From the NCBI GenBank assembly GCA_021373255.1, contig JAJFTD010000106.1:1-49662 (forward strand): a stretch of DNA of 49,662 nt. The letters are read 5' to 3'. Shown here in pieces: positions 9,444 through 18,061 of the stretch (position 1 is the stretch's first letter; each line of letters opens with the position of its first letter). Under the pieces are notes generated by a model that ran no database searches, was not told the origin of the DNA, and saw only the letters and a list, made by a program, of their open reading frames with translations. This stretch comes from a bacterium. GTDB lineage: Bacteria; Armatimonadota; UBA5829. The position numbers and the translations under genes were made by a program.

Positions 9444-10687
9444 GATAGCTCCTCCAAGAAATGTCTCTTAACGTAGTCGAGAATCCCGTTTGCTACTTCT
9501 CGTTTTGACATCCGAGGCCACTCGATCTTCTCACCCGTCTTTGAGAATAAAGTAACTTGATTTGTATCACTGCCAAATACGTCACTGCCCGCTGAGACAT
9601 CGTTAGCGACGATCAGGTCAAGGTTTTTCTTGCCCAGCTTTTCCATGGCGTAGGTTTCAAGGTTCTGGGTCTCGGCGGCAAACCCCACCAACACCGTATT
9701 GCCCTTGTTGTAGCCCACATCTGCGAGTATATCCTGAGCCTGATCAAGCTCAAGAGTCCACTTAACGGACTTCTTGACCTTTTGGTCTCGTATTTGCGCC
9801 GGGACAAAATCCGCTGGCGCCGCGGCTGAAACGAATACCTTGGCGTCTTTCGCATTCGCCAGCACGGCATCGTGCATTTCCTGCACCGTGGTCACGTCGA
9901 TCACTTCGACACCTTCCGGCGCAGCAAGGTCCGTAGGACCGCTGATAAGCGTGACATTCGCCCCCCTGCGCGCGGCAACTTCGGCTATTGCATAACCCAT
10001 TTTGCCTGAAGACCTGTTGCTGATATAGCGGACCGGATCAATAGGTTCCCTGGTCGGGCCCGCACTTACAACCACATTCACGCCCGAATAATCGCGAGGG
10101 CCACCCATCAGGGTCTCTTCAACTACGCGAATGATCTTATCCGGCTCGGCAAGCCTTCCAACGCCCTCTTCACCACAGGCCAGCATACCCGTGTCCGGCT
10201 CCACGATTATCCGCTCATACTGCCTCAACCGCCCCAGGTTCGCAACCACCACCGGGTTCGTATACATATTGCAGTTCATCGCCGGTGCAATGATTACAGG
10301 ACAACGTACAGTAAGCGCCATAGTCGACAGCATATCATCCGCGAGGCCGTTGGCCATCTTGCCGATGATGTTAGCAGTCGCTGGGGCGATCAAAAGTAAA
10401 TCCGCGCTTTCTGGAAGCGAAACGTGAGTGATCTCCGGTATGGTGGGCTGCTCAAAAAGATCAACAATGACTCTGTTTCTTGTGAGTGACCAGAATGTGG
10501 CCTCACCGATGAGCTTGGTGGCGTGTTCGGTCATCACGACGTGCACATCAGCTCCGCGTTTCACGAGAGCGCTGGCTATATAGGCAGCTTTGTAGGCCGC
10601 CACGCTTCCAGTCACGCCAAGGATGATCTTCTTTCCGGTTAGTCCACCGGTACACTTATTGCCGTTGGATTCTGCAGTGCTCGGCAA
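9440..10687 (-). CDS. coaBC: Bifunctional phosphopantothenoylcysteine decarboxylase / phosphopantothenate-cysteine ligase
   Basis: The protein carries out two consecutive steps of coenzyme A synthesis: ligation of cysteine to 4'-phosphopantothenate (CoaB) and FMN-dependent decarboxylation (CoaC). The CoaC half has [13 protein letters not shown], the catalytic His region [19 protein letters not shown] and substrate loop [11 protein letters not shown]. The CoaB half begins around residue 210 with [20 protein letters not shown], followed by [11 protein letters not shown] and the Lys pair KKSVKW. Length (415) is typical. The TTG start at 10687 has AAGGCGG six bases upstream and overlaps the gmk 3' end by 32 bp. 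That overlap leaves no room for rpoZ, which often sits between gmk and coaBC. Confidence 0.96.
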   Translation of the reverse strand: MPSTAESNGNKCTGGLTGKKIILGVTGSVAAYKAAYIASALVKRGADVHVVMTEHATKLIGEATFWSLTRNRVIVDLFEQPTIPEITHVSLPESADLLLIAPATANIIGKMANGLADDMLSTMALTVRCPVIIAPAMNCNMYTNPVVVANLGRLRQYERIIVEPDTGMLACGEEGVGRLAEPDKIIRVVEETLMGGPRDYSGVNVVVSAGPTREPIDPVRYISNRSSGKMGYAIAEVAARRGANVTLISGPTDLAAPEGVEVIDVTTVQEMHDAVLANAKDAKVFVSAAAPADFVPAQIRDQKVKKSVKWTLELDQAQDILADVGYNKGNTVLVGFAAETQNLETYAMEKLGKKNLDLIVANDVSAGSDVFGSDTNQVTLFSKTGEKIEWPRMSKREVANGILDYVKRHFLEELS

Positions 10688-11255
10688 TGATAACCGCCTT
10701 TAACTCTTCAGCAGTCTGTAACAGAGTATCGTTTTCTACAATGTATTCGTAATGCGGAATCTGATCAAGCTCGCGACGAGCATCAAGAAGACGCTTGCTC
10801 ACTTCCTCGTCGTTTTCCGTAAGCCTGCCGCGGAGCCGCTTTTCCAATTCCTCAAGCGACGGTGGCACCAAAAACACGAGTATAGCGGACGGCATCTGCT
10901 CTTTTACGCTCAAGCCACCCTGGACGTCTATCTTTAATATAACGTCCTTACCTTTCCAAAGCTGGTCTTGCACCCACTGCTTCGGAGTGCCGTAGAGATT
11001 CCCATGAACATGCGCATATTCCAGAAACTCGCCCAACTCGGCTCGCTCCCGAAACTCGTCGACGCTCATAAAAGTGTAGTCCACACCGTCAACTTCGCCA
11101 AAACGCGGCTGCCGGGTGGTTGCCGTAACGCATCGGCGGAACCCGGGATATATCCTCGACAGTTCTTCGAGAACCGCATCTTTGCCGACACCCGACGGGC
11201 CCGACAACACAAACAACAGGCCGCTCTTGCGAACATATTTATCCCAGGTCTGCAT
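10656..11255 (-). CDS. gmk: Guanylate kinase
   Basis: The enzyme phosphorylates GMP to GDP using ATP, an essential nucleotide step. From the ATG at 11255 it has 199 residues, the normal size. Motifs include the P-loop LSGPSGVGKDAV, the GMP-binding region TTRQPRFGEVDGVDYTF, the QGGLSVKEQ segment after the conserved DVQG, and the lid RLRGRLTENDEEVSKRL. AGAGGA lies five bases before this ATG. Upstream in-frame codons run back into the DUF370 gene and are not needed. It overlaps the remA-like gene by 17 bp and coaBC by 32 bp, so the three are translated from one message. Confidence 0.96.
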   Translation of the reverse strand: MQTWDKYVRKSGLLFVLSGPSGVGKDAVLEELSRIYPGFRRCVTATTRQPRFGEVDGVDYTFMSVDEFRERAELGEFLEYAHVHGNLYGTPKQWVQDQLWKGKDVILKIDVQGGLSVKEQMPSAILVFLVPPSLEELEKRLRGRLTENDEEVSKRLLDARRELDQIPHYEYIVENDTLLQTAEELKAVIIAEHCRIQRQ

Positions 11256-11505
11256 CTTGTTCCTCTGTAACCAGCGCATCGACACGTTTCGCCAGTGTCT
11301 CCGGTCCAAGCCCGGAAAGCACCAGCCGCCCATCGTCCATAAATACCGCGCTCTTGGTTTTCCGGCCCTGGGTGGCGTCGATGAGGTTGCCTTCTTTACG
11401 TGCTTCCTGGACGGCGCGTTTGATAGGCGATGAATCAGTTGAGACTATGGCAATCACGCGCTCACGAGAGACATAGTTGCCAAAACCAATGCTAAACACA
11501 CTCAC
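11239..11505 (-). CDS. remA: DUF370 / RemA-like regulator
   Basis: This 88-residue protein is of the RemA/DUF370 family. In Bacillus, RemA is a DNA-binding activator of matrix genes; in many other phyla it is simply conserved beside gmk. The family pattern is clear: IGFGNYVSRERVIAIVSTDSSPI followed by KRAVQEARKEGNLIDATQGRKTKSAVFMDDGRLVLS. The start is a GTG at 11505; a second GTG two codons in is also possible. It is the first gene of the remA-gmk-coaBC-metK-priA run and follows a strong promoter. Any regulatory role here is inference from the family. Confidence 0.9.
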   Translation of the reverse strand: MSVFSIGFGNYVSRERVIAIVSTDSSPIKRAVQEARKEGNLIDATQGRKTKSAVFMDDGRLVLSGLGPETLAKRVDALVTEEQDADLG

Positions 11506-11541
11506 GCCTGGTTAATAACCTCCGCCGCCAGATTCCACCAG

Positions 11542-11570
11542 AGTATATCACGGAGGCCATAGAGTGTCAA
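11542..11570 (-). promoter_or_regulatory. Strong sigma70-type promoter for the remA-gmk-coaBC-metK-priA operon
   Basis: On the minus strand a perfect TTGACA (11565-11570) is followed after exactly 17 bases by TATACT (11542-11547). The leader to the remA GTG would be about 30 nt. It lies in the 91-bp gap between remA and the nucleoside hydrolase stop. Confidence 0.7.
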
Positions 11571-11596
11571 TGAATGGCAGGCAGGCGGTTGATGGC

Positions 11597-12481
11597 TTAG
11601 TTGCCTGCAGCAATCGAGAAGTAGTGATCAAAGAAACGTTCTACATCCACATCCACTGCGGCTGTGTGTGGCTTGTCATCTGTTTGCGTATCCCAACGTA
11701 TCTCGCCAGCGGTTTTCTCATCACTCAAATCGATAAATACCTTGCCACTCTCATACTTGCATGTATCCGGTTCAAAAATGACCGTGGCTGCCAGAGGATC
11801 ATGGAAGCAGATCGAATCCCGTTCTTTGAACCAGACTTCCGCCATCTTTGCGGCGGCCTCCAGCACGCTGCCGGTAAACTTTTTGCGGCACTCATCAGCT
11901 TTCATCTGGCAGCGTAAGGTAACATTAAGGCCGATGGATATATGCCGCTTGACCGGCGCATTGTAGACGATTGCAGTGGCGTGCGGGTCACATATCGCGT
12001 TCCATTCCTGTCCACTGGGATATGTCCCGCACATCAACACCAATTGCTTGAGCATAGCAGGGATTTCAGAATCGGTAGCGAAAAGCAGCGCGATATTCGT
12101 GAGCGGACCTATCCCCAAAAGCGTAATCTCGCCGGGCCTGCTGCGTATAGTCTGCCGCATGAACTCCACCGCTGTGTTCGGTTCAAAATCCGTCCTGTGA
12201 GCAAGCGTATCAAGAACCACAGCCTGTGGCGCTACAGGTTGCTTTGCAGGCACAAGCAGAGGCTCCTCAGCGCCACTGTGAATTGGGATGTTTGTTACGC
12301 CAGCAGCACGGCACATTGCATCAGCAAGCATCGCTCGCTCCATCGGCTGGCCGCTGACGGTTGTTATCCCGACTAATTCGCATCGAGGCTGTCTGAGCAG
12401 GTATGCCAGGCAGACCGCATCATCTATATCAGATCCAATATCAGTGTCCAGTAATACGGGGATGGTTTCTTCGGTGCTCAC
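11597..12481 (-). CDS. Inosine/uridine-preferring nucleoside hydrolase family protein
   Basis: Enzymes of this family cleave the N-glycosidic bond of ribonucleosides for base salvage. The 294 residues show the diagnostic N-terminal calcium-binding cluster DTDIGSDIDDAVCLAYLL, GITTVSGQP after the second strand, and LLGIGPLTNIALL with the ligand-binding region. A late Asp in HDPLAATVIFEPD supplies the last metal ligand. The GTG start at 12481 has AAAGGAG seven bases upstream. It follows the GH9-like gene by 12 bp and is probably co-transcribed with it. There is no signal peptide, so it is cytoplasmic. Nucleoside preference cannot be read from the sequence. Confidence 0.92.
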   Translation of the reverse strand: MSTEETIPVLLDTDIGSDIDDAVCLAYLLRQPRCELVGITTVSGQPMERAMLADAMCRAAGVTNIPIHSGAEEPLLVPAKQPVAPQAVVLDTLAHRTDFEPNTAVEFMRQTIRSRPGEITLLGIGPLTNIALLFATDSEIPAMLKQLVLMCGTYPSGQEWNAICDPHATAIVYNAPVKRHISIGLNVTLRCQMKADECRKKFTGSVLEAAAKMAEVWFKERDSICFHDPLAATVIFEPDTCKYESGKVFIDLSDEKTAGEIRWDTQTDDKPHTAAVDVDVERFFDHYFSIAAGN

Positions 12482-12493
12482 CTTTGTACTCCT

Positions 12494-14461
12494 TTATTTC
12501 TCAGCGACGACTGCATTCAACAAATGGTATATACCGATCTGTGTGAAGCATGTGGATTCGGGATACATGTCCTGCTTGAGCTTATCCTCTATGCCATCAT
12601 TGTCCGTATCCTCCACCCAGTTGTAAAGCCCGCCCAACTCATTAAGCAGCCGCACTCCCCAGGGGTTATCTCCCAGTAAATATGAAACTATGGATTCGGC
12701 ACGGTCTTTATATCTGGTGTCGCTGGTTACCGAATATAATCGCGAGAGAGCGTGAATCCAATGGCCGGATTGATAGAAAAATATGAAGTTGTGAGGGGCC
12801 CAGCCGCTGCCATTCAGACGCGACCACTTATAGGTCATCTCCTTGTCGGATATACGCAATCCGAAGTGCACAGGCTTGGCGGGATATTCTTTTGGGTCGA
12901 ATGCGGCGTTCATCCACGCATCGGCAGCGCCTGTGGCGGCTTTCTTCCATGCGGTTGAGTCCGGGCACTCGCCCAGCAGTTCGACCCCGTCAGCAAGAGC
13001 GGCTATGCACATGCTGTCGACATTAGGATATACCGCCCACTGGTAGTTCGCTTTCTGAAGCTCAACGAGAGCGTTTAGCGATGAAATACATACCGCACGA
13101 ATCGTCTGCGGCTTTCCAGAAGGATCGGGAACCTGCATATTCGGGTCCACCGAACACGCCGCGAGCAGCCCAAGCGTCAAATAAGCGTGTTCACCAGCGT
13201 CACGCCAGAAGACATTACCCTTTTTCGTCGTGTGAGCATACCCGTATTTGAGCGCGTCGCCGAGACAGAACTTTACCGACAACGCAATGGCTGATTTGAT
13301 CTTAGCAGCTAATGGCCCTTTGGGATCAGCTTTGATCGCCTCACCGAGTGCCCATGTCGCGCGCCCGTTCAAGACACCGCCATTCGCGTAATCTCTGAAC
13401 TCGGGGTTGTAGAACCAGCCCTTGCCTTCCGTAAGATAGCTGCCGTCATCGAACATGCCATAGTGGAAAGCGCCGGCGGTGTAGGTCTCCCTGTGGCCCC
13501 TGGTATCCGGCAGAGCGAAGTTATCCTCACCGGTGTGCTGCATCGCAAGCAGGTTTTGGACCGCTTCTCTGTTCATCTGGAGGATGTTGTCTTCGCAGGG
13601 AGCCTTTCCGGCAAGGCGCATCAGATACATAATGAGGATATCTGAGTAATCGTTGCTGAACGCATAGGGCATGTAGTTCAACACGGCGAGGTTCTTTGGA
13701 TTGCCATCCAGCGGGTGGTCGTTTGTGGGATTGTACCAAGTCCGCCACACAGACTGCCAGAACGTCCGCGCAGTTCGGTTATTGAGAGGCGTGGACCAGT
13801 CACGATCACGTCCAGAGAAGTCATACCAGGAGATATTGTCCTTGAAATACTCGAGATCAGCCTTATTCGCGACATCGAAGCCAGGCGTTCCAACTCCGAC
13901 AATCCGCGCTGCCCGGCTTCTCATATATAAATTGGCGAGAGTCCGAAAAGTGAGCCATTTGCTGCTATTTTGATCAGTCCGGCCCGCTTTATCTCGAAGG
14001 TCCGACGTCACCCACGCTGGAAGATCGGGTAGAACGTGATTCTTGCCGTCGTATACTATGATTCCAATCTCTGCGCTGTTGTATTTGTTGAAACCGGTTT
14101 CCGGCGTGGCATCTATAAAGAGCATCCCCGGCTTCAGACTGGGTGCACATGAAAAGTCTATAGGATATCTGCACATAAAGTGACCGTTTACCGCTGCGAA
14201 CTCCCGTTGAACACAACTACCCAGGCTTGTAGTTACCCTTACTAACACTTGAGCCGATTTCTCAACGCTCACTGTACCCGATATAAGCACGGGGCCACGC
14301 TGCAGATCATACAGGGCTCTCTCTCTAGCCGTTTCACGTAATGATATAGTCTGAGGTGGCAGATAATGCGACGTCGCCACTGGTCCCGTATCCCCATCGG
14401 ACGGTATATCTGCCGCAAATAGACACGTTAATATAGCCCAAAACACGAGTGCGTCCCTCAA
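12494..14461 (-). CDS. Secreted (alpha/alpha)-barrel protein, glycoside hydrolase family 9-like
   Basis: This large exported protein of 655 residues has a short hydrophobic N-terminus (ALVFWAILTCLFAADIP), consistent with a signal peptide. Residues ~60-150 form a beta-rich domain. The rest is helix-rich with repeated aromatic motifs typical of alpha/alpha toroids (VFWRDAGEHAYLTLGLLAA, HNFIFFYQSGHWIHALSRLY). The C-terminal YLLGDNPWGVRLLNELGG resembles the end of GH9 endoglucanases, and a DTDNDGIED calcium-loop-like motif follows it. The catalytic Asp/Glu set of GH9 cannot be confirmed by eye, so polysaccharide degradation is a hypothesis. The TTG start at 14461 has GAGG eight bases upstream; a GTG five codons later is possible. 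Confidence 0.6.
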   Translation of the reverse strand: MRDALVFWAILTCLFAADIPSDGDTGPVATSHYLPPQTISLRETARERALYDLQRGPVLISGTVSVEKSAQVLVRVTTSLGSCVQREFAAVNGHFMCRYPIDFSCAPSLKPGMLFIDATPETGFNKYNSAEIGIIVYDGKNHVLPDLPAWVTSDLRDKAGRTDQNSSKWLTFRTLANLYMRSRAARIVGVGTPGFDVANKADLEYFKDNISWYDFSGRDRDWSTPLNNRTARTFWQSVWRTWYNPTNDHPLDGNPKNLAVLNYMPYAFSNDYSDILIMYLMRLAGKAPCEDNILQMNREAVQNLLAMQHTGEDNFALPDTRGHRETYTAGAFHYGMFDDGSYLTEGKGWFYNPEFRDYANGGVLNGRATWALGEAIKADPKGPLAAKIKSAIALSVKFCLGDALKYGYAHTTKKGNVFWRDAGEHAYLTLGLLAACSVDPNMQVPDPSGKPQTIRAVCISSLNALVELQKANYQWAVYPNVDSMCIAALADGVELLGECPDSTAWKKAATGAADAWMNAAFDPKEYPAKPVHFGLRISDKEMTYKWSRLNGSGWAPHNFIFFYQSGHWIHALSRLYSVTSDTRYKDRAESIVSYLLGDNPWGVRLLNELGGLYNWVEDTDNDGIEDKLKQDMYPESTCFTQIGIYHLLNAVVAEK

Positions 14462-14516
14462 TCTGCTAACCTCACATATTCAGAGAAATGCCGCAATTGT
14501 TGAGTATGTTGTTGTT

Positions 14517-14545
14517 ATGATAGTCGGCAATCGTGATGTGGTCAA
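14517..14545 (-). promoter_or_regulatory. Candidate sigma70 promoter for the GH9-like / nucleoside hydrolase pair
   Basis: TTGACC (14540-14545) is followed after 17 bases by TATCAT (14517-14522) on the minus strand. The leader would be about 50 nt. It sits in the 150-bp divergent gap shared with the plus-strand ACT gene. Confidence 0.5.
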
Positions 14546-14611
14546 CCAGTAGCCCCCGAAGTTGACTTCATCTGCTACAATATTAGTTGTCGGGGTTGTG
14601 CTGGAGGCTTT

Positions 14612-15166
14612 ATGAAAGAGTATATTCTTACCGTGATGGCCAGGGACCGTGTGGGAATTGTGTGCGATGTCAGCACAGCGCTCGCTGGATTGAGTGGCAA
14701 TATCACACACCTCAGCCAGACGGTTATGCGGGGTTATTTCACACTTATTATATCAGTGGAGATGCCGGACGAGCGCACGCAGTCGGAAATTCGACAGGCT
14801 GTGGAGCGAACGGGCGAGGTTGGCGAGTTGGAAGTCAGTATCAAGCCCTACAGCGAAGAGTCTGCTGGACCCATTGCGGAGGCGGAACGGTTCACCCTCA
14901 GCATGCAGGGCAGTGACCAGAAAGGCATCATATCCAAAGCTACCTGCTACTTAAAAGAACGCAAGGTCAATATAGACGACTTCTACTCCTATGTGCACGA
15001 GGGAACATTGCTGATGCTAGCGCAAGTGTCGGTGCCTGTGGGAATTGATGTGGAAGAGCTTCAAACCGGCTTGGAGAGAGTCGGCAAGGAGTTCGGGCTA
15101 GCTGTCCACTTCCAGCACGCGAATATATTCCAAGCTACAGGTAGCATCAGCCCGCGATACTCGTAA
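14612..15166 (+). CDS. Tandem ACT-domain protein (GcvR / UPF0237-like)
   Basis: This 184-residue cytoplasmic protein consists of two ACT domains, the small ligand-binding fold that usually senses amino acids. Domain 1 begins YILTVMARDRVGIVCDVSTALA (about 3-85). Domain 2 begins FTLSMQGSDQKGIISKATCYL (about 95-175), and both keep the DxxGI loop. The ATG at 14612 follows GGAGG by four bases. The DUF711 gene lies 321 bp downstream on the same strand. In other bacteria an ACT protein (UPF0237) and DUF711 (UPF0210) are regular neighbours, so the pair is likely functional despite the repeat-filled gap. The ligand and target are unknown. Confidence 0.85.
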   Translation: MKEYILTVMARDRVGIVCDVSTALAGLSGNITHLSQTVMRGYFTLIISVEMPDERTQSEIRQAVERTGEVGELEVSIKPYSEESAGPIAEAERFTLSMQGSDQKGIISKATCYLKERKVNIDDFYSYVHEGTLLMLAQVSVPVGIDVEELQTGLERVGKEFGLAVHFQHANIFQATGSISPRYS

Positions 15167-15487
15167 GGCAGATAGGGATTGGTGCCGGGTGTCGGGTGCC
15201 GGTATATCAAAGTTCGGGCACATCTCTGATGTGGCCCGCAGTGGCAGAATGGCATCTCCTGATGCCACCACGTAACGCATACGAGAACATTGTATGATTG
15301 ATATGCGGATTGGGCAAATTGGGGGAGCGGATCACAGATCCGCAAGAGGTGGGTCCGAGATCGCAGATCCCGGACCATCGGGGCACAGCCTTAACCATCG
15401 GGGTATCGGGCATCAGGTCTGGCACCCGACACCCATTACCTGACACCTTTTCCTTCCAATAATATTAGACTCACAGAGGTTACACCA
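15167..15487. repeat. Repeat-filled gap between the ACT gene and DUF711
   Basis: The 14-bp GGGTGTCGGGTGCC (15187-15200) has its exact complement GGCACCCGACACCC at 15421-15434, so it flanks the gap as an inverted pair. One base longer, the latter recurs at 25652-25666. Inside are AAGTTCGGGCACATCTC (about 15210), shared with 46431, and two stems: GCGGATC/GATCCGC (15327-15343) and a GGTCCG/CGGACC pair around 15352-15376. There is no coding evidence. An internal promoter for DUF711 cannot be excluded. Confidence 0.65.
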
Positions 15488-16858
15488 GTGATTGGCTTAG
15501 ATGAGACTCTTCAGATAATTGAGATGCTCCAGAATGAGCATTTGGATGTGCGCGCGGTTAATATGGGGGTTGACCTATTCGACTGCGCTGACAGGGATCT
15601 TGACCGGTCATGCAGGCTGATCAAAGAGAAGATTGTGCGTTATGCGTCGCCTCTGATTGGGGTGTGCCAGTCGATTTCCAGGCGATATGGCATTCCGATT
15701 GTGAACAAGCGCGTGGCGGTGAGCCCTATTGCTGACGTTATGGCGGGGCATGACAGGGATGGACTGCTGCAGGTGGCGCATACTCTTGATGAGGCCGCTG
15801 AGCTAGCCGGTATCGATATCATAGGTGGCTACTCCGCGCTGGTGCAAAAGGGGATGACCGTTGCCGACCGCGCACTGATCGAGAGCCTGCCCGATGTGCT
15901 CTCACAGACCACACGCCTGTGCACATCCGTCAACGCCGCATCTACCAAGGCGGGTATTAATGTTGACGCGCTGCTGCTGCTCGGCCGGATATGGCGGGAT
16001 ACAGCGGCGCTCACGGCCGACGCTGACGGGTTTGGTTGTTGCAAACTGAGTGTGTTCGCCAACATGCCCGAGGATAACCCATTTATGGCTGGTGCTTATA
16101 AGGGGATAGGTGAACCTGAGACTGTGATCAACATCGGTGTAAGCGGGCCGGGAGTTGTGAAGCGCGCCATCGAGCGGCTCAGGCAGAATAATCGCGACTG
16201 CAACCTGGGTAATGTTGCCGAGGAAATCAAGAACACAGCGTTCCGCGTAACCCGGTGCGGAGAGCTGATAGGCAGAGAAGTTGCGAAAGCCATCGGGGCT
16301 GAGTTTGGGATAGTGGACCTTTCTCTTGCGCCAACGCCGGAGATCGGCGACAGTGTGGGTGAGATATTCCAGGCGATGGGCATTCCACATGTGGGAGGTC
16401 CCGGCACCACCGCCGCGCTTGCAATGCTCAATGATGCTGTAAAGAAGGGCGGCGCGTTCGCGTCGTCATCGGTGGGTGGTCTATCTGGCGCGTTCATTCC
16501 AGTTGCTGAGGATTCCGCCCTTGCAAAAGCTGCCGAGGATGGTCACTTGACCCTTGAGAAGCTGGAAGCGATGACCAGTGTGTGCTCCGTAGGTCTGGAC
16601 ATGGTCGCCCTGCCCGGAGACACATCCGCCGAAACTCTTGCAGCCCTGGCTATGGACGAACTCGCGATTGGTGTCATTAACCGTAAGACTACCTCAGTGC
16701 GCATCATCCCGGTCCCAGGCAAAAAAGCCGGAGACCGCGCCGTGTTCGGCGGCCTCTTCGGTGAGTCACCGATTATGGCAATACCCGATGGAGCATCGCA
16801 GGCGTTTGTGCAGATGGGTGGAAGGATACCCGCGCCGCTTACGAGTTTGAATAACTAG
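15488..16858 (+). CDS. DUF711 / UPF0210 (PFL family) protein
   Basis: This 456-residue protein of the UPF0210/DUF711 family is related in fold to glycyl-radical-type PFL proteins but lacks their radical chemistry. Its function is not established. Family landmarks include ETLQIIEMLQNEHLDVRAV at the start, PIVNKRVAVSPIA, GGYSALVQKGMT, VINIGVSGPGVVKRAIE, DLSLAPTPEIGDSVGEI and the Gly-rich KGGAFASSSVGGLSGAFIPV. The GTG start at 15488 has GAGG eight bases upstream. Length is typical. It sits downstream of an ACT-domain gene, the usual companion. No signal peptide is seen, so it is cytoplasmic. Confidence 0.92.
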   Translation: MIGLDETLQIIEMLQNEHLDVRAVNMGVDLFDCADRDLDRSCRLIKEKIVRYASPLIGVCQSISRRYGIPIVNKRVAVSPIADVMAGHDRDGLLQVAHTLDEAAELAGIDIIGGYSALVQKGMTVADRALIESLPDVLSQTTRLCTSVNAASTKAGINVDALLLLGRIWRDTAALTADADGFGCCKLSVFANMPEDNPFMAGAYKGIGEPETVINIGVSGPGVVKRAIERLRQNNRDCNLGNVAEEIKNTAFRVTRCGELIGREVAKAIGAEFGIVDLSLAPTPEIGDSVGEIFQAMGIPHVGGPGTTAALAMLNDAVKKGGAFASSSVGGLSGAFIPVAEDSALAKAAEDGHLTLEKLEAMTSVCSVGLDMVALPGDTSAETLAALAMDELAIGVINRKTTSVRIIPVPGKKAGDRAVFGGLFGESPIMAIPDGASQAFVQMGGRIPAPLTSLNN

Positions 16859-16880
16859 GGAATATTTCTGAAATCGTTCT

Positions 16881-17141
16881 CTGGGTGGTGATTTCCGAAT
16901 CATAACTGTCTATAGTTAGCGAGCAAACTAAGGTTGCTTCGGACTGCGGAGCGTAGCGGAGCTGCCGAAGCCGCCGCCGAAGGCGGCGAAACAACGTATC
17001 ACTGATAGACCAAGCCTGTAGATTATGCGAAACGCGGTCTTTTCGGCCTCTTTGAGGCCGGCTTCGGCAGCTTCGCGGTCCGAAGCAACTATGTCCGTTG
17101 GCTAACCTTCGACAAGTATGATTTCCGAATCGCCACCCAGC
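16881..17141. repeat. Long imperfect inverted repeat (foldback, MITE-like)
   Basis: The left arm (about 16881-16975) and the complement of the right arm (about 17055-17141) align over roughly 90 bases with several mismatches and small gaps. Shared blocks are CTGGGTGGYGATT, AATCATA, GTTAGC, GTTGCTTCGGACYGCG and AGCTGCCGAAGCC. The middle holds smaller stems, such as CGGCCTC-TTT-GAGGCCG at 17044-17060. The inner block 17066-17089 is one copy of a dispersed 24-bp repeat also at 5774 and 19356. No ORF or transposase is associated. It fills the gap between DUF711 and the hypothetical gene. Confidence 0.65.
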
Positions 17142-17975
17142 ACTAGTCAGGAGTTTCTACCCCCACACATTGGGCTAGAGCAACCGAAAATCCATGCTTT
17201 ACAGCCTACGGTTCAGAATGGCATCTATGTCCATAGACAGTTCTTCTGTATCAACCGATTCACCAGATAACCAGTATGCAATCTTGCCAGTGCGAAGTTC
17301 TGAAAGGTTCAACTGGGGATATCGCGCACCGATCAAGGCAATTATGTCATCCCAGGATGAGTAGAACAGTTTAAGATACCAGCCGTCATCGTGTATATCG
17401 CAGAGGTGTTTGTTACCAAGACTGGGAAGTGCCAACCGATCAAGCGGTTTCGCCATGTGGTTGAAGAATAGAAGCTCGGCGATCTCTTGATCCGGTAGGG
17501 CTGGGAAACTTTCTCCTCTATAATCTACCCAGCAGAAATTTCCCCATGAATAGATATCTTGCTTGGCTAGCTCAGGAATGCTTGAACGAGGAACATATAC
17601 AAATTCAGTTAGCTTGTCTTGCTCAATATAGTCACCAAAGAATCCCGCGCCGCTCTCAAGCAAGACAAGACCACCATCTGATCCAACGCGATCTGCAAGA
17701 TCTCGGAACTCGATGCCAGAAGCGACAATGAAACGGTTGACCGGATCATTCCAAATGTATAGGTAATCTCTCATGATAAAAGCTCTATTCCAACAAATGT
17801 CCTAGAGTTGCCATATTGGCAGATGTATGAAATCAGATGTTCAGAGTGTAGCAGGAATGCGACACAAAGTCGAGCAAATCGAGGGCCGTAAAAAGTACGC
17901 TTGGCATCTTGTGTGATTTGACATGCCTGCCTCCGAATCGCCACTCTAGCATTAGTCAGGAAGTTCTAAACTCCT
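17124..17975. repeat. Pair of ~40-bp direct repeats flanking the hypothetical gene
   Basis: Copy 1 (17124-17161) and copy 2 (17932-17975) both begin TCCGAATCGCCAC and continue to AGTCAGGA followed by GTTTCTA or GTTCTA. They share about 80 percent of bases by eye. They bracket the minus-strand gene 17199-17774. This could mark an inserted cassette or just two copies of a dispersed intergenic repeat. Confidence 0.55.
17199..17774 (-). CDS. Hypothetical protein, family not recognised
   Basis: This 191-residue protein has no family I recognise. It has no signal peptide or membrane segment and is rich in Asp, Leu and aromatic residues (DYLYIWNDPVNRF at the start, FYSSWDDIIALIGARYPQL near 145), consistent with a compact soluble domain. 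The ATG at 17774 lacks a strong Shine-Dalgarno site. It stands alone, flanked by a large foldback on its 3' side and direct repeats on both sides. It seems somewhat more AT-rich than its neighbours, all of which fits acquisition by transfer. An immunity-type protein is one guess from size and context only. Confidence 0.65.
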   Translation of the reverse strand: MRDYLYIWNDPVNRFIVASGIEFRDLADRVGSDGGLVLLESGAGFFGDYIEQDKLTEFVYVPRSSIPELAKQDIYSWGNFCWVDYRGESFPALPDQEIAELLFFNHMAKPLDRLALPSLGNKHLCDIHDDGWYLKLFYSSWDDIIALIGARYPQLNLSELRTGKIAYWLSGESVDTEELSMDIDAILNRRL

Positions 17976-18061
17976 ACAAGCAGCCGGATTCGGAAATCCG
18001 GGAGAATATTAGGGTGAGGATTCGGAAATCCTCACCCAGGAGATATAAATTACTATTGATC
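17775..18061. other. Gap with two hairpins sharing one core, downstream of the barrel gene
   Basis: Two stems follow the minus-strand stop at 18062. Perfect 11-bp arms GGGTGAGGATT (18012-18022) and AATCCTCACCC (18027-18037) enclose a 4-base loop. A 7-bp CCGGATT/AATCCGG stem lies near 17984-18000. Both contain GATTCGGAAATC, the complement of GATTTCCGAATC found at 16890 and 17120. The first stem could act as a terminator for the barrel gene, but only a weak T-run follows. The rest of the gap shows nothing recognisable. Confidence 0.5.

Noticed and set aside
9444-9480. SAM riboswitch before metK
   Set aside because: metK overlaps coaBC by four bases, leaving no room for one.
11256-11333. Earlier start for gmk
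   Set aside because: It runs through the remA gene; the ATG at 11255 has a well-placed AGAGGA.
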